DNA of 64,000 nt from Granulicella sp. L46 (GCF_009765785.1 NZ_LMUT01000007.1:161448-225447); one strand, 5' to 3'. Shown: positions 1 through 8,707, counted from the first letter of the stretch. The notes: generated by a model not told the origin, from the sequence alone. Translations and numbers: made by a program.

Positions 1-2
1 AG

Positions 3-146
3 TTGCGCGTGAGCGAAGATCGCATCGAAGTACGTCTTGCTCCATGCCCTCTTTCGATCGTGCTGCGCATCGCAGGCATGTACCAAAGCCTCGAAATGCC
101 GTGGCGGAAGGGAGTCGAGATATGTCTGCAAGCGCCGCCGACCTAA
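3..146 (+). CDS. 3' end of an upstream eCIS-locus gene (partial, possibly DUF4255/Pvc16-like)
   Basis: An open frame enters from the left edge and runs 47 codons to a TAA at 144-146. It overlaps the ATPase start at 122 by 25 bases in another frame, and such overlap is common inside operons. The visible tail contains RIEVRLAPCPLS followed by GMYQSLEMPWRKGVEI. I recall DUF4255 proteins, which usually sit just before the AAA+ ATPase in eCIS loci, ending in a similar PLS...L..PYR pattern, so that family is a tentative guess from position and weak resemblance. The start and most of the gene lie outside the window. Confidence 0.45.
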   Translation: MRVSEDRIEVRLAPCPLSIVLRIAGMYQSLEMPWRKGVEICLQAPPT

Positions 147-2353
147 CGGCCCTCTCCGACGAGAATGGACCTCGGCCGTTCACAGAAGCCCGCGAACATA
201 TGCAGGCTGAGCTCGAGTGGCTGCGGCTGGTGCTGCATCGTGAGATTCTTCGCCTCAAGGCCGCCAACCTGCTATCGTCGGACCCGTTTCGCGGGCTCTA
301 TCTGGCCGACGAGCAGGTGGACGCAATCCTCAGCCAGTGGCATTCCGAGACAGGCGTCCCGCAGGGAGCGGCGCTGGCGGAAATGACGGAGCGGGCTGCG
401 ATGCAGCGCGCCAGGATCGACGCGCAGATCGCAGCATGCGCAGAAACCGATCGTTTGCCGCCGCTGTTGCGGTTGGCCCAGTTGTTTGATCTCACACCAT
501 TCGAATGCCATGTGCTCGTCGCGGCGTTGGCCGTCGAGTTGGACCTCCGCTTCGAAGTCTTATACTCGTGGGCGCGCAACGACGTCACGCGCAAGCGGCC
601 GTCCGTCGACCTGGTACTGAAACTATTCTGCGACTCGAGCGAAGAACGGTTCAGCGCGCGAGAATCGTTGCGGCGCGAAAGCCCGCTCTTCCGCAATCAG
701 CTATTGCGCACCAGCGAAGATCAGCAGGAGCGCGACAGCTCATTTCTTGCACGCTCTCTCTCGATCGACGAGCGCATTGCCGGTTTTATCCTCGATGAAC
801 GTGGCATCGACAAGCGTCTCGCTGGATTCACCTCCTGCTCTTTGCCGTCACGGCCGTTCACATCGCTGCACTTGCCTGAGGGTCTGGTGGCGCAACTGCA
901 ACGGGCGGCTAGTCTGACGGAAGGTGTAGTTCTTTTTCTTTCCGGGCCGGAGGGCGCAGGGAAGCGCTCCGCCGTCGAAGCGCTTTCGACCGCGGCCCAC
1001 CGCTCGTTGCTTAGCGTAGATTCGCGCCAGCTCGCCCCGAGTACGATTCTGCCGGCGACGATCGTCTCCTTGCTGCAACGCGAAGCGATGCTTTGCGACG
1101 CCGATTTGCTGTTCGAGAACGCAGATGCCCTCGTGCAGGATCACTCTGGACCCGACGCGGCCGGCGTCGCGCTGGAACGGGTCGAACCCGCGCCCGGCGT
1201 CCGCATCTTTGTGGCTGGCAACGCACCCTGGCCGAGTCTAGGATCGAAGCAATGCGGCTGGTATGTTTTTGAGTTTCCAGTTCCGTGTTTCCTCGATCGC
1301 GTACAGCTTTGGGAGGACGCTCTCAATGCAACCGCAGTTCCGGTCGGCAGAACCATCGATCTTGAATTGTTGGCAAACCGTTTTGCGCTCACGGGAGGCG
1401 CCATTCATCGCGCCTGTGCCGATGCCGTGCGCAGCGCGATCGTCCGGGCTAGGCCGATCGCCGGATTGACGACGCGGGATTTTGAGGCGACGGCGCGCGC
1501 GCAGTCCAGCCACGGCCTGTGCCGGTTTGCGCAGAAGACCGACCGCGCCGCGCCGTGGGAAGCCCTGATTGTTCCACCGCACATCCTCCGCCAGTTGCGC
1601 GACATCTGTACCGCCGAACGGTATCGCCACAAGGTTTATTTCGAGTGGGGATTCGAACAGCAGTTAACCGCCGGCAAAGGACTCAACGTCCTGTTTGCGG
1701 GCGCCAGCGGTACTGGCAAGACCATGGCCGCCGGCATCCTGGCGCGAGAGTTGGGCCGCGATCTTTATCGTGTCGACCTCTCCATCGTGGTCAGCAAGTA
1801 CATTGGCGAAACCGAAAAGCAGCTCAGTCTCATCTTTCGCGAAGCAAAGAGCTCCAACGCCATGCTCTTCTTCGACGAGGCCGACGCCTTGTTCGGAAAG
1901 CGTTCTGAAGTGAAGGACGCGCACGACCGTTACGCCAACGTAGAGATTGCCTATCTGCTCCAGAAGATGGAGGAGTACGAAGGAATCGTGATTCTGGCGA
2001 CGAACTTGCGGCGCAATATGGACGAGGCCTTCAGCCGCCGCATGCATCACGTCGTTGAATTCCCCTTTCCGGACGCTGAGCATCGCGAGAAGATCTGGCG
2101 CAGTATTCTGCCGCCGGCCGCGCCCATCGCCGGCGATATCAACTTCGGTTTCCTGGCGCGCCAGTTCGAGCTGGCCGGGGGAAGCATTCGCAACATCGCA
2201 CTGGCCGCGGCATTTCTCGCGGCCGAGGCAGGAACCCCGATCCTCATGGAGCACTGCATTATCTGCACAGCGATGGAACTGCAAAAGAGCGGCAAGCTCC
2301 CGTCGCGCTCGGAGTTCCGGGATTATTACGACTTGATCCGTTCGCGGGTGTAA
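122..2353 (+). CDS. AAA+ ATPase of an extracellular contractile injection system (Afp15/Pvc15-like)
   Basis: This 743-residue protein has two ATPase modules. The first has a degenerate P-loop (GPEGAGKR, about residues 275-282). The second is canonical, with Walker A GASGTGKT (527-534), a KYIGETEKQ segment, Walker B LFFDEADALFGKR (Asp about 585) and a ATNLRRNMDEAFSRR sensor/arginine-finger region. The N-terminal 250 residues are helical and unassigned. I prefer ATG 122 over the longer frame opening at 44 because GGAAGGGAG lies just upstream and the extra codons are antisense-like. In known eCIS and R-type particle loci such an ATPase acts in assembly or payload handling, and two payload-type genes follow here after 14 bases. 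The eCIS role is inferred from architecture and neighbours. Confidence 0.85.
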   Translation: MSASAADLTALSDENGPRPFTEAREHMQAELEWLRLVLHREILRLKAANLLSSDPFRGLYLADEQVDAILSQWHSETGVPQGAALAEMTERAAMQRARIDAQIAACAETDRLPPLLRLAQLFDLTPFECHVLVAALAVELDLRFEVLYSWARNDVTRKRPSVDLVLKLFCDSSEERFSARESLRRESPLFRNQLLRTSEDQQERDSSFLARSLSIDERIAGFILDERGIDKRLAGFTSCSLPSRPFTSLHLPEGLVAQLQRAASLTEGVVLFLSGPEGAGKRSAVEALSTAAHRSLLSVDSRQLAPSTILPATIVSLLQREAMLCDADLLFENADALVQDHSGPDAAGVALERVEPAPGVRIFVAGNAPWPSLGSKQCGWYVFEFPVPCFLDRVQLWEDALNATAVPVGRTIDLELLANRFALTGGAIHRACADAVRSAIVRARPIAGLTTRDFEATARAQSSHGLCRFAQKTDRAAPWEALIVPPHILRQLRDICTAERYRHKVYFEWGFEQQLTAGKGLNVLFAGASGTGKTMAAGILARELGRDLYRVDLSIVVSKYIGETEKQLSLIFREAKSSNAMLFFDEADALFGKRSEVKDAHDRYANVEIAYLLQKMEEYEGIVILATNLRRNMDEAFSRRMHHVVEFPFPDAEHREKIWRSILPPAAPIAGDINFGFLARQFELAGGSIRNIALAAAFLAAEAGTPILMEHCIICTAMELQKSGKLPSRSEFRDYYDLIRSRV

Positions 2354-2367
2354 TTCAGCGTCTGTCT

Positions 2368-4260
2368 ATGGAACATGATATTGACAAGCCGAAGCAAACG
2401 AACGGGGAACTCAAGGCCGCGTCGCGACCCCGATCCGCAGCGAATGCGGCGCCCTCGCTGCATCCTGCCCTGCAACTGCAGCAGCAGGCGGGTAATCAGG
2501 CCATGCAGCAACTGCTGCACTCGGGCATGATCCAGGCCAAGCTGACCATCAGCCAACCCGACGATCCCGAGGAGCGGGAGGCCGACGCAACCGCCGATCG
2601 CATCATGCGCTCGCATGCCGGCGTGGACCTGACGGCAACGCCGTGTTCCTGTGGCACCGACGAAGAAACGATGTGCGACGAGTGCCGGCAAAAGGCCCCG
2701 AGCATCTCGCGCAAGGCCGCCGAAGCGGGCCCGTCTCACGCCTCGCATCATGTACTCGACGGAATGAAGCGTTCCGCCGGCCATCCTCTCGACTCTGCAA
2801 CTCGCGCCTTCTTCGAGCCACGCTTCGGCCGCGATTTCAGCGACGTCCGTGTTCACACTGACTCTCATGCAGAACAATCGGCGGCAGAAATCCATGCCAA
2901 CGCATTTGCCCTCGACTCGGATGTTTATTTTGCCGCCGGTCGTTATGCCCCTGAAAGTGAAGCCACCCGTCGCCTGCTGGCTCACGAATTGGCACATGTC
3001 TTACAGCACGGCTCAGCGGGAGAAGTCGTGCACCGGGACCTCGACGGTGGGACGGCGCAGGCAGCCGCGCCGCCACAGCCCGCTGCAATTGACCGCGTCA
3101 TCTCTGCGATGCAGGAACCACAGGAAAACGGCGTTGGCAACTTCGTTGAGGCATATTCGATCCTCAACGGTCTTTGGATGGTCGATATGTTGCAGCAGAT
3201 CGAGCAACTCAAGGCTCGCGGCTATTTTGACCTGCTGAAAGGAAATAATCCCGGCAACTTTCCACGCGTCCAAGTGGCGATTGACGCAGTGGCGGCTAAA
3301 GGCACACCTGCCGCCGCACAATTGCCGGCCAGCATCCCGGCGTTCGGCGGTATCGAGGAGCAACAGCAGCATGAGGTAGCAACCTATCTCGGGCTCCCTT
3401 GGCCTCTTCCCCAAGCAGCCTCTGCGCGTGAATCGCCGGGACTTACCAACGGCGAGATTTTGACGGGCGTTCTGGCAGGTGCTGCGGTAATTGGCGCAGT
3501 AGTGTTCTTTATTGCTTTTCCTGAAGCGCTTCCTATTCTGGCGATCATCATCTCAACGGGTACTGCGGATGTGGCCGCAGGCACAGCACTCGAAGCCGGT
3601 GCCACGGTTGCCGTGGAGATGGTGGTCGATACGGCTGTCGTTGGTGGCGAGGAGGCTGCCGTGACGACCGTACTCGGTGAAACCGCGGTGGCCACAACCG
3701 AAACCGTGACCACCACTGCTGCGACGACCACCACCGCTGCGACGACAACCACCGCTGCCACAACGAGCGCAGCGGCGAAGACGGTAGCAGCGGTCGCTGG
3801 AGTTACGGCTGCCACTACGCTGTCTAGCGACAGCTCGTCGGGACCGCGCAATCCTGATCCGGACACCGAAGACCAGGAATCCCAGTGCCGGGCTGAAGCC
3901 ACTGGCCAGCGCGGCGGCAATTCCTGTCACGATATGTTCGCTACCCTCGTTTCGGGCTCTCCCCGCGAGTGGGGAGTCGAAACTCCTGAGGGTTTGTACG
4001 CTGATTTCGACGGGCTCGGGTTCGGCAAGTTGCTCTACGAAGTGAAGACCGAGTATGGCTTTCTGTTGAGCAACTCTCCCTCCACCGAGCTAATGCGAAG
4101 GGAAACAATCGCCAGGTTCATCGAACAGTCCTCATTGCAGCTCGCGATCGCCGAGCGGTGCGGCTACTCTCTGCTGTGGGTCTTCAACAATAAGGCGGTT
4201 GCCGATCTCGTTCAGGGCTACATCGAGCCGAATGTTACCTCTGTTCCATTTAAGTGTTGA
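2368..4260 (+). CDS. DUF4157-containing eCIS payload-type protein with a putative nuclease-fold C-terminus
   Basis: The 630-residue protein is modular. Residues 31-110 form a leader shared with the next gene, with a Cys cluster C93-x-C95...C103-x2-C106. Residues about 127-215 are the DUF4157 metalloprotease-like domain with H206-E-L-A-H210. A hydrophobic stretch (about 350-400) and an Ala/Thr-rich linker made of 18-bp repeats follow. The last 124 residues are Cys-flanked and contain D546/D548 then E558-V-K560, the pattern of a PD-(D/E)XK nuclease; they also resemble what I remember of DUF6310 toxin tails (LWEVKT...CGY...C-terminal Cys). DUF4157 proteins are typical cargo encoded beside eCIS. 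The nuclease activity is inferred. No clear Shine-Dalgarno precedes the ATG, so translation may be coupled to the ATPase gene 14 bases upstream. No immunity gene is obvious, as expected for a payload aimed at another cell type. Confidence 0.8.
   Translation: MEHDIDKPKQTNGELKAASRPRSAANAAPSLHPALQLQQQAGNQAMQQLLHSGMIQAKLTISQPDDPEEREADATADRIMRSHAGVDLTATPCSCGTDEETMCDECRQKAPSISRKAAEAGPSHASHHVLDGMKRSAGHPLDSATRAFFEPRFGRDFSDVRVHTDSHAEQSAAEIHANAFALDSDVYFAAGRYAPESEATRRLLAHELAHVLQHGSAGEVVHRDLDGGTAQAAAPPQPAAIDRVISAMQEPQENGVGNFVEAYSILNGLWMVDMLQQIEQLKARGYFDLLKGNNPGNFPRVQVAIDAVAAKGTPAAAQLPASIPAFGGIEEQQQHEVATYLGLPWPLPQAASARESPGLTNGEILTGVLAGAAVIGAVVFFIAFPEALPILAIIISTGTADVAAGTALEAGATVAVEMVVDTAVVGGEEAAVTTVLGETAVATTETVTTTAATTTTAATTTTAATTSAAAKTVAAVAGVTAATTLSSDSSSGPRNPDPDTEDQESQCRAEATGQRGGNSCHDMFATLVSGSPREWGVETPEGLYADFDGLGFGKLLYEVKTEYGFLLSNSPSTELMRRETIARFIEQSSLQLAIAERCGYSLLWVFNNKAVADLVQGYIEPNVTSVPFKC
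2458..2697 (+). repeat. Leader duplication, copy 1 (partner 4499-4738)
   Basis: These bases encode residues 31-110 of the first payload. They are nearly identical in sequence to 4499-4738 in the second payload: 70 of 80 encoded residues match by hand count and there is no gap. The match is strong at DNA level too, which points to recent duplication or gene conversion of the leader rather than only distant homology. Confidence 0.85.
3709..3762 (+). repeat. Three 18-bp in-frame repeats coding TTTAAT
   Basis: Three tandem 18-bp units begin at 3709, 3727 and 3745 and each encodes Thr-Thr-Thr-Ala-Ala-Thr. They lie in the linker between the hydrophobic stretch and the C-terminal domain of the first payload. 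Such in-frame repeats can change linker length by slippage. Confidence 0.85.
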
Positions 4261-4408
4261 CGAGGTTTCGTTACGAGATCGGAGACACCTTCGATCTTGT
4301 CGGAATCTAAGCTCCGGCAATCGTACTAAGTCAAGTCCGAGGCCTGGAGCGAGCAATGATCGATTTTGATGGCGCCGGCGACAGGTGCGTGGGACGAGAG
4401 CACAAAGC

Positions 4409-7400
4409 ATGGAACACGCGGTTGCCAACACGAAGCAGACGGGCCTGCCGACCAAGGCCACGCCGAACCGCGGGCCAGCCACCACCGCGGAATCAGCGCT
4501 GCACCCGGCTCTGCAATTGCAGCAGCAGGTCGGTAACCAAGTGATGCAGCAACTGCTGCGCTCGGGCATCATCCAGGCCAAGCTGGCCATCAGCCAACCC
4601 GACGATCCAGAAGAGCGAGAGGCCGACGCAACCGCAAATCGCATCATGCGCTCGCATGCCGGCGCCAGCGTCGCGGCCACGCCGTGCTCCTGCGGCACCG
4701 ACGAAGAAACGATGTGCGACGAGTGCCGGCAAAAAGCCGCAGGCATCTCGCGCAAAGCAACCGCACCGGGACCGGCCAGCTCTTCCCACCACCTGTTCGA
4801 CATAATGAAGCGCTCAGCAGGCCATCCACTCGACGCAGCAACGCGCAGCTTCTTCGAGCCACACTTCGGACGCGATTTCAGCGATGTCCGCATTCATACC
4901 GACGCATCCGCCGCGGCTTCGGCGCGTTCGATTCAAGCGCACGCCTTCACAGCCGGCAGCGAGATTTTCTTCGCGGCAGGGAAGTACTCGCCGCGTACCG
5001 AGGAGGGTGGCCTCCTTCTCGCCCACGAACTCACGCATGTCGTTCAACAGCCGAGCGGCGCTGAATCACCCTTTCTTGCCGGCCTCCCGACCTTCGGCCG
5101 CGCACAGGTCCTGCGCCAGGCCGATGCGGGCGTGGCCGACCCGCCTCCAGCACCGACCAACGAACAGGCGCCACCGGCTCAGACCAAGGAGCAGACCCCC
5201 ACCGATGCGGACGCAGGTGCGCCGCCAGCGGACGCAGGCACGCCCTCGTCTGGCACCTATGCCATGGTCACCTTGCCGGATGGCACCGTGCTCACCGACA
5301 ACGAGAAAGATTTGGAGCGGGAGGTGAAGGGACGCATCTATCAGGACGGCTTCGACGGCGGCCAGCGCCTGCTCGACCACCTCAACACATACATCAGCGT
5401 GAACCGGCCCGAAGCCGGGGTCGAAGGCCTCGAAGCCCTCGAGGGGCCCACCAAGGTTCGTGATGTGCTGCAGACTGTCGTGACCCGCGTGAACGGCGAG
5501 AACGAAACCTTTCTCGATAAATTCGAATCCGACGCGAAGGCGGTGCTCGAGGCCACCCTGAAGGACAGCGAGAACCGGATAAAAACTGAGCTGCTTCGCT
5601 ACGGCATTACAGAAATCCCCAGCACCTCGGGCGCTGGCGAAGGCGCTGACGCGGAGGAGGAACACGATGAGAGCCCCACCTACTCCATGAATACCGAGGG
5701 ACCCGATGTGAAGGGTCTCTCCGCTGCAGCCAACATTTTGCTCACGAGAAGAGAAGATATTTCCAAGCTTCAGAGCGTGGAAGCCAGTCACATGCATAGC
5801 CGTTGTTTTAAAGGTGATTGTTACGATTACCCCGACGATGGCTACGCGAAGGCGCACGCCGACACAGAAGAATCGATGCGCGGATACAAGATCCTCTTCG
5901 AAAAACTAAAAGCCGAGTTTCCCACTTTGGCCAGTTTTGGAGATCTCTCGCAGGGCACCGACGGGCTGGCCCAACTGGCCAACGGCCCGTCCCCACAGGC
6001 TGCCGAACTCATCTTCAAGGAAGCGAAGGAGAAGCTCGACAATATCCAGGAGACGCGCGATGGGCTAGGCACGCCGGACGGCAGCATCTGGAAGCTGCCC
6101 CGCATTCTGAGTCTCACCAAAGCGGCAAGAGGCATCGAGACGGATACCTACGAAGAGAAACTGATCGATCACAAAATCGACGACCTCAGTTCGTCCTGGC
6201 GCGATATTGCGCTCGGCGTGATCGGCCTTGCCTTCGCCCTGCTTGCCCCTGTCACCGGAGGCCTCAGCCTCGTCGTCACGGCTGCCATCAGCACAGGCAT
6301 CGCCGTCGAACACCTGCAGCAGTATGAGCTGCAGAGCGCCATGGCCGGTACAGACTTCGACAAGGCCCGCGCCATCTCCGACGATCCGTCTCTCTTTTGG
6401 CTGGCGCTGGATATCGTCGGCGCTGTCCTGGATGTCGCAGGCGGCGCCGGTGCCGTCTTGGATGTCGTCAAGACTGCGGCCAGAGTCGGCGAAGCTCGCG
6501 CCTTGGTCGAAGCCCTCACTCCAGCCGTCAGGACTGCGGAAGCTGCGAAAACGGAGGAGGAATTCACCAAGGCCGCCCAGGCGATCCGCGACGCCGGCAA
6601 AGAGGCCGAAGCGCCTGCAGAGCTTACCGAGAAAGTTATCGCCAACCTCGAACGCCAGCGGGCGTTGGGCTCCGGGGAGGCGGCCTTTGGCGCTACGGAG
6701 AAGGAAGTCGATGCTCTCAAAGCGGCGGCCCGCTCCGGGGATGAGCTGATGACTCCAGAGCGCTTGCTAGGCGACTCAGAGGAGCTCGCCGAGGAGGGCA
6801 CGCATATCACCAAAACGGGCGAACTGTGGACCTGCTCGTCCCCGTGCACGCAGTTCCGCTCCCGCTATGCAGCGGCCCTCGCCCAGGAAGAGACTCTTTT
6901 GCCCGAGCTTGAAGATGTAGAGAAACTCGCCAAAGAGGCTGCCGATAATCCAGGGAATAAGGAGCTTGGTCGCGAGGCGAAACGCCGCGCCCGGGTTCTC
7001 GAAAGCAAACTGCGCGGAGTCGCCACTCCGGCGCGAATCGCCGAGCTCGATAAACTCACTGGCTTGCGGACGGTGAGTCCTGCGGTCGCCGATTTCACCC
7101 CGGAAGCCTTTGAGCGCATCCTCAGCAGCCGTAAGAACCTCGATCACGCGACCGGTCAGCTCCTCGAGGAACTCCTGAACAGCCGTCAGGCAACGCGCGA
7201 AGCAAGAGAGGCGGCGGCAGGCACAAAGGCCGTCGCGGCCGCGGGCAAAGCCGGCTCCGAAATCGAATTCATCCCTGGCTATCTCCTCAGAGACTCAAAG
7301 AACCGCCTCATCACAGACGGCATCCTCGGTTATCGCGAAGGAGGCAAGTTCCGCATCGTCAAGATCTTCGAATCGAAGGCAGGCGAAGACGCCGCCCAGA

Positions 7401-7894
7401 AACTCGCCACCGAGGCTGGGCGTTTGAGCAAAGCCGGATGGTCCGAACTCGGGCAGGTTGCTGCCGAAAATGTCCGCGCAGATCTCAAGGGAGCGGGAGG
7501 GCTGTCGAAGGCCAACCTCGCCAAACTGGATGGAATGTCTGCTGCAGATATTAGGAAGGCGTACCCTGCTGAGTTCCGCAAAGCCTCGGGCAAGCTCATT
7601 CAGTCAGAAGCCGGGCAGGCGCGGCGCACCCTCGAGCGCCTGGCTCCGAACGCGGATGAAGACGCAACGACCCTCTTCCGCACCGACAGCAATGAGCCGC
7701 TGCAGGTCACCGCCGGACCTGTCAGCTCGCAGGTTGTCGGCCTCGTCCCCGGGGATGTCGATCCCAAGGACCTCATCAAGGGCATACAAGGGCAGGGCAT
7801 CAACGTCAATGTACTCAAAGCGGACCTCACCAAAGACGAACTAAGAAACCTCGCCCAAAGCATTATCGATGCGGCCGGTAAATCCGGTGTATAA
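4409..7894 (+). CDS. Second DUF4157-containing eCIS payload-type protein, large, with unassigned C-terminal domains
   Basis: This is a 1161-residue protein. ATG 4409 is chosen over GTG 4385 because it aligns residue for residue with the first payload (both begin MEH and reach KQT by residue 11) and GAGAG lies 8 bases upstream. Residues 1-215 align without gaps: leader 31-110, Cys residues 93, 95, 103 and 106, and DUF4157 with H206-E-L-T-H210. A Pro/Asp-rich linker, a long helical part and hydrophobic stretches (about 605-640 and 665-690) follow. Near residues 965-1000, LITDGILGYREGGKF then VKIFESKAG could be the D...ExK core of a nuclease fold, but this is weak. The tail (VVGLVPGDVDP...) is unassigned. 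The gene is likely a second cargo of the same injection particle. Confidence 0.75.
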   Translation: MEHAVANTKQTGLPTKATPNRGPATTAESALHPALQLQQQVGNQVMQQLLRSGIIQAKLAISQPDDPEEREADATANRIMRSHAGASVAATPCSCGTDEETMCDECRQKAAGISRKATAPGPASSSHHLFDIMKRSAGHPLDAATRSFFEPHFGRDFSDVRIHTDASAAASARSIQAHAFTAGSEIFFAAGKYSPRTEEGGLLLAHELTHVVQQPSGAESPFLAGLPTFGRAQVLRQADAGVADPPPAPTNEQAPPAQTKEQTPTDADAGAPPADAGTPSSGTYAMVTLPDGTVLTDNEKDLEREVKGRIYQDGFDGGQRLLDHLNTYISVNRPEAGVEGLEALEGPTKVRDVLQTVVTRVNGENETFLDKFESDAKAVLEATLKDSENRIKTELLRYGITEIPSTSGAGEGADAEEEHDESPTYSMNTEGPDVKGLSAAANILLTRREDISKLQSVEASHMHSRCFKGDCYDYPDDGYAKAHADTEESMRGYKILFEKLKAEFPTLASFGDLSQGTDGLAQLANGPSPQAAELIFKEAKEKLDNIQETRDGLGTPDGSIWKLPRILSLTKAARGIETDTYEEKLIDHKIDDLSSSWRDIALGVIGLAFALLAPVTGGLSLVVTAAISTGIAVEHLQQYELQSAMAGTDFDKARAISDDPSLFWLALDIVGAVLDVAGGAGAVLDVVKTAARVGEARALVEALTPAVRTAEAAKTEEEFTKAAQAIRDAGKEAEAPAELTEKVIANLERQRALGSGEAAFGATEKEVDALKAAARSGDELMTPERLLGDSEELAEEGTHITKTGELWTCSSPCTQFRSRYAAALAQEETLLPELEDVEKLAKEAADNPGNKELGREAKRRARVLESKLRGVATPARIAELDKLTGLRTVSPAVADFTPEAFERILSSRKNLDHATGQLLEELLNSRQATREAREAAAGTKAVAAAGKAGSEIEFIPGYLLRDSKNRLITDGILGYREGGKFRIVKIFESKAGEDAAQKLATEAGRLSKAGWSELGQVAAENVRADLKGAGGLSKANLAKLDGMSAADIRKAYPAEFRKASGKLIQSEAGQARRTLERLAPNADEDATTLFRTDSNEPLQVTAGPVSSQVVGLVPGDVDPKDLIKGIQGQGINVNVLKADLTKDELRNLAQSIIDAAGKSGV
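4499..4738 (+). repeat. Leader duplication, copy 2 (partner 2458-2697)
   Basis: This is the second copy of the leader-coding segment. It includes the Cys-cluster codons and the strongly conserved ISQPDDPEEREADATA stretch. Similarity continues at a lower level through the DUF4157 domain and stops after about codon 215, where the two proteins become unrelated. Confidence 0.85.
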
Positions 7895-8042
7895 GCCCCA
7901 GGATCAAGAGATCGGACACTGCTTCAAGCGACGGCCTAGCAGCCTGCGCGTAACCCAACATCTCGTTCGCCACGCCCGCCTGAACCTTTCTCGATGATCG
8001 TATTGCCACCACTGTTCGTTCCAGCTGCATCCGGTGTATAAG
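7882..8042. repeat. 14-bp direct repeat bracketing the gap after the second payload gene
   Basis: The sequence ATCCGGTGTATAAG occurs at 7882-7895, covering the last codons and stop of the payload gene, and again at 8029-8042, just before the DUF1360-like gene. The 133 bases between hold no convincing gene. The second copy ends a short open frame that also closes with SGV-stop, so the gap may be the remnant of a duplicated gene end. Confidence 0.6.
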
Positions 8043-8050
8043 GATTGACG

Positions 8051-8386
8051 ATGTTCTTCTATTGGCTGCTACTCGGCGTACTCGTAACCTGGCGCGTAAC
8101 GCATCTGCTCTCCACCGAAAGCGGGCCGTGGGATGTGTTCGGAAGGTTGCGCCGATCCGCAGGCACGGGTTTCTTCGGAGAGCTCGTGAGTTGTTTCTAT
8201 TGCCTCAGCCTCTGGATCGCGGCCCCTCTTGCGTGGCTACTCGCCGACGGCTGGCGGCATCGTCTTCTGCTATGGCCCGCGCTCTCTGCCGGAGCCATCT
8301 TGCTTGAAAGAATCGCTTCCCGCGGTGAGCCTGCCGCGCCCATCGTCTTCGAAGAACCGGAGGATCCAAATGTGTTGCGGAGCTAA
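8051..8386 (+). CDS. Small DUF1360-like membrane protein
   Basis: This 111-residue protein has an N-terminal membrane segment (FFYWLLLGVLVTWRVTHLL), a soluble stretch, then SCFYCLSLWIAAPLAW, a CxxC followed by a second hydrophobic helix, and a third hydrophobic part. The order (TWR.TH.L, then CFYC.S.W) is that of DUF1360 proteins, whose function is unknown. ATG 8051 is preferred over TTG 8045 because AGGA at 8041-8044 is well spaced from it. The next gene overlaps its 3' end by 17 bases. Its place after the payload genes suggests, but does not prove, a link to the eCIS. Confidence 0.7.
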   Translation: MFFYWLLLGVLVTWRVTHLLSTESGPWDVFGRLRRSAGTGFFGELVSCFYCLSLWIAAPLAWLLADGWRHRLLLWPALSAGAILLERIASRGEPAAPIVFEEPEDPNVLRS

Positions 8387-8648
8387 ATCCCGAAGCAACG
8401 TGATCGCCAATCGTGGAATTCCAGCACCGGCACGAGCCGCCTCGCTTTCAGTCTCTCAGCGGTCCGCGCCCACGCAAGTGCAGTTTGAGTACGTGGGCAA
8501 GACGAAGATGACCGTGCTCAGCCCCATCACCGGCATTCGTTACCAGTTCGACTCGCCGGGAGCACAAGTGGTTGTGGATGTGCGCGACCAGGGCATGATG
8601 ATTCATGTGCCCGACCTGCGCCCGGTCCGTTTCACTCGCAACGTGTGA
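8370..8648 (+). CDS. Small conserved-looking protein of unknown function, coupled to the DUF1360-like gene
   Basis: The 92-residue protein begins MCCGAKSRSN and is basic at the N-terminus. It ends in a compact beta-rich part (VQFEYVGKTKMTVLSP, then YQFDSPGAQVVVDVRD). ATG 8370 follows CGGAGGA at 8358-8364, a strong ribosome binding site inside the preceding gene, and the genes overlap by 17 bases, which indicates translational coupling. I do not recognise the family. The Cys pair at residues 2-3 might bind metal or be modified, but there is no signal peptide. Confidence 0.65.
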   Translation: MCCGAKSRSNVIANRGIPAPARAASLSVSQRSAPTQVQFEYVGKTKMTVLSPITGIRYQFDSPGAQVVVDVRDQGMMIHVPDLRPVRFTRNV

Positions 8649-8707
8649 TTGCCGCTGCTGCTTAGCCTCACGGCCCCACCGATCCGCGCTCGAAAATCAG
8701 GCGCGGC

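Noticed and set aside
3384..3920. 178-codon minus-strand Val/Ala-rich frame opposite payload 1
   Set aside because: It mirrors the Thr/Ala repeat and has no ribosome binding site.
7898..8043. Short frame ending SGV-stop before the DUF1360-like gene
   Set aside because: Fifteen codons from its only ATG, no ribosome binding site; noted only as part of the direct repeat.
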